In this document: in pieces, positions 1 to 4,182 of the stretch
Layout: each line of letters begins with the position of its first letter
How positions within the stretch are numbered: position 1 is the stretch's first letter
Assembly (NCBI RefSeq): GCF_049310925.1
Contig: NZ_JBMERP010000135.1
Coordinates: 1 to 5,077, forward strand
Source: Virgibacillus_F sp049310925
GTDB lineage: Bacteria; Bacillota; Bacilli; Bacillales; Amphibacillaceae
Length of the DNA: 5,077 nt
Reading direction: 5' to 3'
The notes under the pieces: generated by a model
What the model was told of the DNA's origin: nothing
Seen by the model: the letters and a program-made list of their open reading frames with translations, nothing else
Database searches by the model: none
Program-made: the position numbers and the translations under genes

Positions 1-78
1 TGTGCTAGCCCCCTCAAAATATCGTTCTACGATCTCTTTTTTAGTGTGATAGGAATGTTGATTTTTCTTAGATACCAC
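1..78 (-). CDS. Partial transposase OrfA-like N-terminus, cut by left edge
   Basis: A minus-strand frame is open from a stop near 160 to the window edge. The most likely start is a GTG at 78-76, giving 26 visible codons in phase with the edge. The peptide includes SYHTKKEIVERYFEGAST, which resembles the first helix-turn-helix helix of IS3/IS630-type OrfA proteins (pattern: basic and aromatic residues, KxxIVxxYxEG, S/T). That is family resemblance by eye, not a match. The start is uncertain. An AAAGGA lies 11 bases upstream, rather far, and GAGG lies only two bases upstream; the frame is also open further upstream without an ATG. If real, this is the 5' end of an insertion sequence pointing left, with its terminal inverted repeat somewhere between about 80 and 170. 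I could not identify that repeat. Any other small DNA-binding protein is possible. Confidence 0.4.
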   Translation of the reverse strand, partial: MVSKKNQHSYHTKKEIVERYFEGAST

Positions 79-170
79 TGCCTCATCCGTCCTTTCGTAT
101 TTTCCTATAACTAGGGTAACAGACTGCGCGGTTTTAGAGAATGTCTACTCTATAGGTACCTTAACACCGT

Positions 171-222
171 GGTGCTCGATTTTGGCCTGATGGCGCTCGG
201 TTTTCAACAATCGGTGTTCGAT
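171..222 (+). repeat. Short array of GGTGCTCGAT repeats, 21-bp period (array 1)
   Basis: Three copies of a 10-bp unit begin at 171 (GGTGCTCGAT), 192 (GGCGCTCGGT) and 213 (GGTGTTCGAT). Each starts exactly 21 bases after the last, and the 11-bp stretches between them differ. A fourth, degenerate copy may start near 123 (ACTGCGCGGT). The same unit occurs at 2261-2371, so this is a dispersed repeat family. Twenty-one bases is two turns of B-DNA, so all units would face the same side. The unit is too short, and the intervals too short, for a CRISPR array. Function unknown. Confidence 0.75.
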
Positions 223-345
223 TGCTGACTAACCCACCTACCACCTTCAAATAAAAAACATAATTTTACCAAATGCCAACCACATTACCCCATTTCCGGG
301 TTACCAACCTGCCTTTTAATTAACCTATTTCTGTTTAACCTATCC
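223..345. other. Gene-free spacer between array 1 and the NERD gene
   Basis: This stretch holds no reading frame with a ribosome binding site and no hairpin with a U-tract that could end the NERD transcript. Its only structure is a set of TTAACC/TTACCC motifs between about 285 and 345. The clearest copies form the 15-bp tandem repeat listed separately. Confidence 0.5.
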
Positions 346-364
346 TTATTTAACCCATCTCTTG
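320..364. repeat. Three-copy 15-bp tandem repeat across the NERD stop codon
   Basis: Copies are TTAACCTATTTCTGT (320-334), TTAACCTATCCTTAT (335-349) and TTAACCCATCTCTTG (350-364). The third copy encodes the last residues of the NERD protein (QNKRWVK region) and the second contains its stop codon. The period is a multiple of three. The gene end therefore appears duplicated in frame downstream, with stops in the extra copies. Weaker TTACC-like copies may extend back to 285. Confidence 0.6.
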
Positions 365-1275
365 TTTTGATAGTTTAGGTTTGCCGCTTTTAATATGCGG
401 GTGGCAGCATTTCTGGATTGCAGGCCAAGAAACTGCCTGCATTCCTGATTTGTTATCCAGGGTTTTACTAGTAAAAGATAATCTTGTAGTGTTTTCTTAT
501 GGGCGTCCTTTGATGTATGGTCACAATAACCGCAATTCCATCTACTATATTTTCGCCCCATACCAAGCTTTCCACAGCTTGGACACTGCACGCCACCAAG
601 AATGTTGGTTGGTAGAATACCATATTCGTCATGGAGATCGAAATCAAATATCTGACACTCTTTCAAAATCTTTGCGCCAATTTTTCGATGCGGATGCTTT
701 ATCCCTTTTTCCAATCCATTTTCAATTTTGGTTATTTGGTGGGGAATTAGTTCACCATGCATGATTGTTTTTGTGATGTTAAAATCTTCGGGGATAATTT
801 TTAGAATAGTAGTCTGGTCAGCTATTGCCACAAGTGGAAAGATTGGAATATCTACTATTTTATGGTGTGCTAGCCAATCAGTTAACTGAAGCTTATTTGT
901 GGTGGCCTGGATGAATGGATTGCGGAAACTCTCTTCTATGCCGTTATGGGTACGGAGAAATTGATTTGCATTGAAGTTTAACAAAAGCGTTCCGGATAAA
1001 TCTTTAATTTCGATGATATACATACTGTGCGGACTAATAATTAGGGAATCAATTTGAAAAGATGACCGTTTGTTGTGGAGATAAACATCGTGGAGGATTG
1101 TGAAGTCATCTTTCAGAAATGCTGTATAGCGATCTACTTTTAGTTCACCATTGTACCCTTTTTCCCTATATGCAAGATCCTTTTCCAGGCGATTGCTTTG
1201 GGGCATCGACAGTCTTGGTATGACAGCTTCTAACTTGGTGATTTCAGTGGGGGTTGTGCGTTGTTTAATTATCAT
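346..1275 (-). CDS. NERD-domain (nuclease-related) protein with zinc ribbon
   Basis: This 309-residue protein is probably cytoplasmic, with no signal peptide or membrane segment. Residues about 38-150 form a NERD domain, a family related to PD-(D/E)xK nucleases. G43-E44, D76 in FQIDSLII and E89-I-K91 in IIEIK match the family's putative active-site pattern (E, D, ExK). Residues 231-251 carry CPSC...CGYC (C231, C234, C248, C251), a zinc ribbon. Residues about 263-300 are helical with a helix-turn-helix-like look, suggesting nucleic-acid binding. The ATG at 1275 is preceded by GAGGAGA about five bases away, a good site that fixes the start. The gene stands alone on its strand, downstream of mazEF with 173 bases between. 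NERD proteins are proposed DNA-processing enzymes, but the substrate is generally unknown; nuclease activity here is inference. The catalytic pattern is intact, so it is probably functional. Confidence 0.85.
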   Translation of the reverse strand: MIIKQRTTPTEITKLEAVIPRLSMPQSNRLEKDLAYREKGYNGELKVDRYTAFLKDDFTILHDVYLHNKRSSFQIDSLIISPHSMYIIEIKDLSGTLLLNFNANQFLRTHNGIEESFRNPFIQATTNKLQLTDWLAHHKIVDIPIFPLVAIADQTTILKIIPEDFNITKTIMHGELIPHQITKIENGLEKGIKHPHRKIGAKILKECQIFDFDLHDEYGILPTNILGGVQCPSCGKLGMGRKYSRWNCGYCDHTSKDAHKKTLQDYLLLVKPWITNQECRQFLGLQSRNAATRILKAANLNYQNKRWVK

Positions 1276-1319
1276 ATTCTTCTCCTCAAAATGGTAGTTT
1301 ATTGTAGCGTAAAAAAGCG

Positions 1320-1348
1320 ACCTCCTTTATGATTATTTGAAAATTATA
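1320..1348 (-). promoter_or_regulatory. Probable NERD promoter -10 and orphan Shine-Dalgarno in the leader
   Basis: On the minus strand a perfect TATAAT lies at 1348-1343. The -35 region is poor (GCCAAT or AGCCAA at 16-17 bp). Transcription would start near 1336. Eight bases later comes AAAGGAGGT (1328-1320), a full-strength Shine-Dalgarno with no ATG, GTG or TTG at a usable distance. The real NERD start is about 45 bases further on with its own site. An orphan site near a 5' end recalls the Bacillus STAB-SD that protects mRNA, as in cry3A; that role is inference. Confidence 0.45.
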
Positions 1349-1448
1349 TCGTAATTTGAGTTAAATTGGCTGGAGTTTTTTTACATAAGAAAAACATAGG
1401 AGGTTTAGCTGAGGTTTCAACTTTGCAATGTTAAAAATAAATACTTAC

Positions 1449-1778
1449 CTACTGGGAACCTTCTAAAGGCAAGATAGTATGAAGTAACTTGATGCATTTT
1501 TCTACTACTTCTAATGGTGCTTGTCCGATGATTTTTAAATTTCTTGATTTCCAGTCCATGCTTTTAATTTGATCTGTGAGGATAACCCCTTCAATTATCA
1601 ATCCCTCTGGTAACTTAACCTCGAACGGATAGCCTTTGACCTTACTCGTTACAGGGCAGACTAGTGCAAATTTAGTTGCTTGATTAAAAGACTGGTCAGA
1701 AAGAACAATTGCAGGACGATGCCCTGATTGTGGATTAAAATTAAGATATACTAGGTCACCTTTACCAGGAATTTGCAT
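1449..1778 (-). CDS. mazF: MazF/PemK-family endoribonuclease toxin with shortened catalytic loop
   Basis: This 109-residue protein would be a sequence-specific mRNA interferase that halts growth when its antitoxin is lost. The family is clear from GDLVYLNFNP at 7-16, GHRPAIVLS at 19-27, CPVTSK at 41-46, KGYPFEV at 48-54 and DQIKS at 69-73. These line up with E. coli MazF, whose counterparts include KGYPFEV and DQVKS. R21 matches catalytic R29 and T44 matches T48. The loop between NP and GHRP is only QS, whereas E. coli MazF has TKGSEQA; the segment with E24, important for catalysis, is missing. Activity is therefore uncertain. The ATG at 1778 overlaps the antitoxin stop by one base (TAATG). 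The nearest AAGGGA is about 13 bases upstream, so translation probably depends on coupling. The resemblance is to the E. coli/PemK branch rather than to B. subtilis NdoA, which fits an acquired module. Confidence 0.9.
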   Translation of the reverse strand: MQIPGKGDLVYLNFNPQSGHRPAIVLSDQSFNQATKFALVCPVTSKVKGYPFEVKLPEGLIIEGVILTDQIKSMDWKSRNLKIIGQAPLEVVEKCIKLLHTILPLEGSQ

Positions 1779-2017
1779 TACAATAACTCATTCCCTTCTG
1801 AACCACCAAAATCAATTTCATCATGGCGATTATCCTCCGTTATTTGAGCCAGCAACTCTTCTAATGTTGGATCCTTTATCACAGGTTTTAACAAAATGCC
1901 TCTCTCTTCAACACATAACTCAAGCTCCGAACCATTAACAACACCAAATCTCTCTGCTACTTTTTGTGGAATACGAACACCAAGACTGTTACCCCACTTT
2001 TGAACTTTGGTGGTCAT
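1778..2017 (-). CDS. mazE: MazE-type antitoxin (AbrB/MazE DNA-binding fold)
   Basis: This is the antitoxin of the pair. It binds and inhibits MazF and, in this family, represses its own operon. With the ATG at 2017 it has 79 residues. Residues 1-46 form the swapped-hairpin AbrB/MazE DNA-binding domain (KVQKWGNSLGVRIPQKVAE; E. coli MazE has VKRWGNSPAVRIP). Residues about 49-79 are the acidic, probably flexible toxin-binding tail, with ITEDNRHDEIDFG matching the E. coli ITPENLHENIDWG motif. An upstream in-frame ATG at 2050 would add 11 residues. I reject it because that ATG is part of the TATAATG of the -10 box, so the transcript should begin after it. The ATG at 2017 has AAAGGAGTG about seven bases ahead. 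The stop overlaps the mazF start in TAATG. All key parts are present, so it is probably functional. Confidence 0.92.
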   Translation of the reverse strand: MTTKVQKWGNSLGVRIPQKVAERFGVVNGSELELCVEERGILLKPVIKDPTLEELLAQITEDNRHDEIDFGGSEGNELL

Positions 2018-2023
2018 AGAAAA

Positions 2024-2032
2024 CACTCCTTT
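2024..2032 (-). promoter_or_regulatory. Ribosome binding site that sets the mazE start
   Basis: AAAGGAGTG on the minus strand ends about six bases before the ATG at 2017. It supports the 79-residue antitoxin over the longer frame from 2050. Confidence 0.8.
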
Positions 2033-2048
2033 ATTATTGTTTATACTC

Positions 2049-2077
2049 ATTATATCACCCCAACTTTAAATTGTATA
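2049..2077 (-). promoter_or_regulatory. mazEF promoter (sigma-A type)
   Basis: On the minus strand the -35 is TATACA (2077-2072, four of six consensus bases), the spacer is 17 bp, and the -10 is TATAAT (2054-2049, perfect). Transcription should start near 2042, leaving a leader of about 24 bases before the ATG at 2017. The weak -35 sits inside the palindrome at 2072-2092. Confidence 0.7.
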
Positions 2078-2092
2078 TACTTAGTGTATACA
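2072..2092. promoter_or_regulatory. Near-perfect 21-bp palindrome, probable MazE/MazEF operator
   Basis: The half-sites TGTATATACT (2072-2081) and AGTGTATACA (2083-2092) are reverse complements except at one symmetric position, with a single central base. The palindrome starts at the -35 hexamer and extends upstream of it. Repressor bound here would block RNA polymerase, as expected for MazE-family autoregulation. Identification of the ligand is inference from position. Confidence 0.65.
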
Positions 2093-2144
2093 TAGAGTTG
2101 TTAAATGATACATATTTTATCAAACCAGGAGGCTACATTTATTT

Positions 2145-2259
2145 AAGCTAAAAAAGCGCCACCGAATCTGATGACGATAAAATACAGATTAATGAGTTCC
2201 GGTTGTTTAAGGGCATTGGTGCGGATGTTAGTCAGGATAGCATGTTCAACATTCGTTAT
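2145..2259 (+). pseudogene. Possible coding remnant before array 2
   Basis: After an in-frame TAA at about 2148, the plus strand reads KSATESDDDKIQINEF and continues through RLFKGIGADVSQDSMFNIRYF before entering the repeat array. The composition looks protein-like and has no stop in this stretch. However, there is no start codon with a ribosome binding site, and I recognise no family. It may be the internal or C-terminal part of a decayed gene whose terminator at 2401-2435 survives. A chance open frame is equally possible. Confidence 0.2.
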
Positions 2260-2260
2260 T

Positions 2261-2371
2261 TTCGAGCATCACCCTGGCGAAATCGAGCACCAAACTTGAG
2301 GCGCTCGATAATTTGTGGTAGGTGCTCGATTCCTGGCCGCAGTGCTCGATATCTGATGATCGGTGCTCGAT
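2261..2371. repeat. Larger GGTGCTCGAT repeat array with internal inversion (array 2)
   Basis: Two inverted units begin at 2261 (TTCGAGCATC) and 2282 (ATCGAGCACC), 21 bases apart. Four direct units follow at 2300 (GGCGCTCGAT), 2321 (GGTGCTCGAT), 2341 (AGTGCTCGAT) and 2362 (GGTGCTCGAT), at steps of 21, 20 and 21. The inverted pair mirrors the first two direct units about one centre (2295.5). They can therefore pair as two 10-bp stems separated by an unpaired internal loop, with an 8-base tip loop. The family is the same as at 171-222. Both arrays end in similar downstream sequence (CACCTACCA at the first, CACCTGCCA at the second). Confidence 0.75.
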
Positions 2372-2400
2372 TTCCCTCTACGCCAGCACACCTGCCATAG

Positions 2401-2435
2401 AAAGTAGTTGACTACCATAAGGCAACTACTTTTTT
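2401..2435 (+). terminator. Rho-independent terminator, plus strand
   Basis: Stem AAAGTAGTTG (2401-2410) pairs perfectly with CAACTACTTT (2423-2432) across a 12-base loop, and the T-run continues to 2435. The minus-strand reading has no good U-tract. No plus-strand gene lies upstream within the window. The hairpin would shield the phosphodiesterase promoter from transcripts arriving through array 2. Confidence 0.8.
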
Positions 2436-2462
2436 GTGTTAACCCCCATCATAAGGAACAAA

Positions 2463-2516
2463 TTTACATAGCATTTACCTCAAATTAACACTACATTAAT
2501 ATGTTTGATTTATACT
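2463..2516 (+). promoter_or_regulatory. PhoP-box promoter of the phosphodiesterase gene
   Basis: Four hexamers begin at exact 11-bp steps: TTTACA 2463, TTTACC 2474, TTAACA 2485 and TTAATA 2496. The Bacillus PhoP consensus is TT(A/T/C)A(C/T)A, so three match fully and one in five of six. A -10 TATACT lies at 2511-2516, with no good -35 at normal spacing. With a start near 2523, the boxes span about -60 to -22 on the coding strand, the known position for PhoP-activated Bacillus promoters. Control by phosphate starvation is inferred, and the downstream enzyme fits it. Confidence 0.7.
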
Positions 2517-2577
2517 GATGGTGTGATAAACAATAGTTAAAATTTTTGGATAAAATAAAAAAGATTGGTGTGATTGG

Positions 2578-3312
2578 ATGATATTAAATTTTGCACACAG
2601 GGGATCTTTAACAGAGGCACCAGAGAATACACTGCCAGCAATGGAAATGGCTATCAAACATAAAGCTAAAGCGGTCGAGTTAGATGTTCAACTTACAAAA
2701 GACAACCATTTGATAGTAATACACGATCAAAACTTATCAGCCTATACCAATCAAGCAAAAGGGTTGATTAAGGATTACACACTTGATGCAATTAAGAAAA
2801 TAGACATTGGTTCTACCTTTTCAACAGAATACAAAGGCGTTACTTTTGCTACACTGGATGAAATTTTGGAGTTGATACCACAAGGTGTTATTATAAATAT
2901 TGAAATTAAAAATAGTCCAACTGCATATTCTGGGATTGAACAATTACTGGTTTCATGCCTGCAACAACATAATCGTCTAGAAAATGTTTTGATTTCTTCA
3001 TTTGACTATTCAGCACTTGAAAAAGTTCAAAAAGCAGCTCCCAATCTTAAACTAGGACTGCTAATAAATAGACGAATCCGTAAAGCATGGCGATTCATCA
3101 GAAGTTCTGGCTTATCTATTTCCAGCATTCATCCAAATGCCAGGTACACAAATAGAAAACTAATCGAGGAATCTCATAGACTCGGATATAAAGTGTACCC
3201 ATATACTGTAAATAGTCTTGAATCATATAACCACCTGCTCAAATTAGGAGTTGATGGCGTCTTTTCAAATAACCCTGCAATATTTTCACAGCACCTTGCT
3301 GAGATTTGCTAA
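2578..3312 (+). CDS. Glycerophosphodiester phosphodiesterase, cytoplasmic
   Basis: This 244-residue enzyme should hydrolyse glycerophosphodiesters (deacylated phospholipids, teichoic acid fragments) to glycerol-3-phosphate and an alcohol. The GDPD TIM barrel is shown by AHRG at 6-9 (H7, R8), PENT at 15-18 (E16, N17), VELDVQLTKD at 33-42 (metal ligands E34, D36), the second catalytic histidine H49 in VIHD, and NIEIKN at 107-112 (E109, K111). The C-terminal YTVN and DGVFSNNP strands replace the more common WTVN and TDxP. There is no signal peptide, so it resembles UgpQ/YqiK-type enzymes rather than secreted GlpQ. The ATG at 2578 has only a weak GGTGTGAT ahead of it, but the AHRG motif must lie this close to the N-terminus. 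The upstream PhoP-like boxes suggest a role in phosphate scavenging. The lipoprotein gene starts 180 bases downstream and may share the transcript. Confidence 0.93.
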   Translation: MILNFAHRGSLTEAPENTLPAMEMAIKHKAKAVELDVQLTKDNHLIVIHDQNLSAYTNQAKGLIKDYTLDAIKKIDIGSTFSTEYKGVTFATLDEILELIPQGVIINIEIKNSPTAYSGIEQLLVSCLQQHNRLENVLISSFDYSALEKVQKAAPNLKLGLLINRRIRKAWRFIRSSGLSISSIHPNARYTNRKLIEESHRLGYKVYPYTVNSLESYNHLLKLGVDGVFSNNPAIFSQHLAEIC

Positions 3313-3492
3313 TAGTCAATTTATGTCCTATATGAATAAGAACATTACGCGTATGAAAGAAGTAGTTTCTGTTCCTTTTATCTGGACCTTACTTCCTTTA
3401 AGTTCGCTTATTTTTTTTGATAATTATAAGACTTTTGTTTTCGGTGAAACTTCAGAAGTTTTTATTTCGTCTATTTTAAAAGGAGGGATAAT
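3313..3492 (+). other. Spacer between phosphodiesterase and lipoprotein genes
   Basis: No terminator follows the phosphodiesterase, so read-through into the lipoprotein gene is plausible. TATAAG at 3425-3430 or GATAAT at 3419-3424 could be a -10, but neither has a convincing -35. An open frame runs from ATG 3323 through a hydrophobic stretch (WTLLPLSSLIFF) into the lipoprotein gene, ending at 3520. It has no ribosome binding site, so I do not call it a gene. Confidence 0.45.
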
Positions 3493-3903
3493 TTGTTTAA
3501 AAAAATACTGCTTGTTTTAATAACTGCTTTGATTCTTGGGGCTTGTAATCAAAAAGATGCGGAACCAACCACTGCTATTACTTTAGAAGAAGTAATAACT
3601 TCCATAAGTGACCAGGGATTAACATTAGAGGAAGTTGACTTGCCAGAAAATAACGCGTTTATCCAGGATTTAAATGGGGTTTCACCAACTTTTTATTCAT
3701 TAAAAGGCACACCATTATCCATTTATATCTTTCAAACAGTCAATGATCGAAAGGAAGGAATTGAAGAGTTCGAAAAATCCACTGAAACAGGTGAGTTGGA
3801 ACGATTTAATACCTTCACTATTAAGAACGTACTGATCTTTTATGTTGAAGGTGAAAAAGTGACAAATAAGAAATTAACCTCTGCAGTTAGTGAGCTAAAT
3901 TAA
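3493..3903 (+). CDS. Small lipoprotein of unknown function
   Basis: This 136-residue protein begins with the TTG at 3493, preceded by AAAAGGAGGGA at optimal distance. That site and the signal peptide decide the start. Residues 1-17 are a lipoprotein signal (K3-K4, a hydrophobic run, LGA), with the lipobox LGAC and the lipidated cysteine at C18. The mature protein of about 119 residues should be anchored to the outer face of the membrane. It begins with a short acidic/threonine linker (QKDAEPTT). It then looks like one small alpha/beta domain: a helix near 30-43 (LEEVITSISDQG), strands around YSLKGTPLSIYIF (68-80), a charged helix near 84-97 and a strand IKNVLIFYVEG near 110-120. I do not recognise a named family. 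It may be co-transcribed with the phosphodiesterase, which would link it to phosphate limitation, but its own promoter in the 180-base spacer cannot be excluded. Confidence 0.85.
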   Translation: MFKKILLVLITALILGACNQKDAEPTTAITLEEVITSISDQGLTLEEVDLPENNAFIQDLNGVSPTFYSLKGTPLSIYIFQTVNDRKEGIEEFEKSTETGELERFNTFTIKNVLIFYVEGEKVTNKKLTSAVSELN

Positions 3904-4037
3904 ACACAGATTTGATTGGTCCTCTGGTTAAATTTCAAACTCGTTTAAATATCTCATTGATGAATAGAAAAGCATTGGTAGCATGTTTTTTATCCGTGGG
4001 TGCTCCAGGGAGTAATAATCAATAAAAATAAGTTTGA

Positions 4038-4102
4038 AAACTTGGCTTATCGCCAAGCCTTAATGGCGAAAACCTTAGTTGCACTTATGCAGTAAGGAAA
4101 GT
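4038..4102. other. Cluster of mutually exclusive small hairpins
   Basis: On the plus strand CTTGGC pairs with GCCAAG over TTATC. The same bases can instead form GGCTT/AAGCC, or TCGCC/GGCGA across AAGCCTTAAT. Just downstream CCTTA-TGCA can pair with TGCA-TAAGG around CTTA; its right arm is also the left arm of the 17-bp stem at 4086-4125. Such switching resembles attenuators or riboswitches, but no coding region follows closely on the plus strand. I recognise no known RNA family. Confidence 0.4.
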
Positions 4103-4125
4103 TTCTATACTTTCCTTACTGCATA
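4086..4125. repeat. Perfect 17-bp inverted repeat with 6-base loop
   Basis: The left arm TATGCAGTAAGGAAAGT (4086-4102) and right arm ACTTTCCTTACTGCATA (4109-4125) are exact complements around TTCTAT. On the plus strand it is followed by CAAAAAA rather than T's. On the minus strand it lies directly after the U-tract of the SLH terminator and is not itself followed by T's. It is therefore not a standard intrinsic terminator on either strand. It could block 3' exonuclease, act as a backup terminator or be the footprint of a mobile element. Confidence 0.75.
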
Positions 4126-4126
4126 C

Positions 4127-4162
4127 AAAAAATCGTCACTAAATATTATTTAATGACGATTT
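4127..4162 (-). terminator. Rho-independent terminator of the SLH-protein gene
   Basis: On the minus strand AAATCGTCA (4162-4154) pairs with TGACGATTT (4138-4130). One mismatch and a further five pairs (TAAAT/ATTTA) close on an ATT loop, and a run of T's extends to 4127. It lies about 20 bases past the SLH stop codon, the expected place. Confidence 0.8.
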
Positions 4163-4182
4163 AAGTTAGTCAAAAAGCTGTG

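Larger units (their letters stand above)
2093..2577. other. Gene-free intergenic region with array, terminator and promoter
   Basis: I see no convincing gene here. From left to right it holds an orphan AGGAGG (about 2128-2133), a short open stretch that may be a coding remnant (2145-2259), repeat array 2 (2261-2371), a plus-strand terminator (2401-2435) and the PhoP-like promoter region of the phosphodiesterase gene (2463-2516). The frame from TTG at 2203 to the TAG at 2400 has no ribosome binding site and runs mostly through the repeat units. Confidence 0.6.
3904..4182. other. Convergent intergenic region rich in hairpins
   Basis: The region lies between the ends of the plus-strand lipoprotein gene and the minus-strand SLH gene. 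No classical U-tract terminator serves the lipoprotein gene. From about 4030 on it is dense in inverted repeats: several alternative small hairpins at 4038-4100, a perfect 17-bp stem at 4086-4125 and the SLH terminator at 4127-4162. A 21-codon frame from ATG 3960 has no ribosome binding site. Confidence 0.6.

Noticed and set aside
381..764. Plus-strand open frame of 127 codons
   Set aside because: It lies entirely antisense to the NERD gene, whose domain motifs and ribosome binding site are clear, and has no ribosome binding site of its own.
2048..2050. Upstream ATG as the mazE start (90 residues)
   Set aside because: It is embedded in the TATAATG of the -10 box, and the ATG at 2017 has a much better ribosome binding site and fits homologue length.
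2165..2190. AATCTG/CAGATT hairpin
   Set aside because: Six base pairs with a 14-base AT-rich loop is not distinguishable from chance.
171..2371. CRISPR array
   Set aside because: The repeat unit is only 10 bp with 11-bp intervals, units vary and some are inverted, and no cas gene is present.
2203..2400. Plus-strand frame of 65 codons from TTG
   Set aside because: It has no ribosome binding site and more than half of it is the translation of the 10-bp repeat units, giving arginine-rich low-information peptide.
3251..3520. Plus-strand frame of 89 codons overlapping two genes
   Set aside because: It overlaps the phosphodiesterase 3' end and the lipoprotein signal sequence in another frame, and none of its ATGs has a ribosome binding site.
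3960..4025. Small peptide frame (MNRKALVACFLSVGAPGSNN...) in the convergent region
   Set aside because: It is only 21 codons with no ribosome binding site or promoter; chance is likely.
4086..4125. 17-bp hairpin as an intrinsic terminator of the lipoprotein gene
   Set aside because: It is followed by CAAAAAA, not by T's, on the plus strand, and lies nearly 190 bases past the stop codon.
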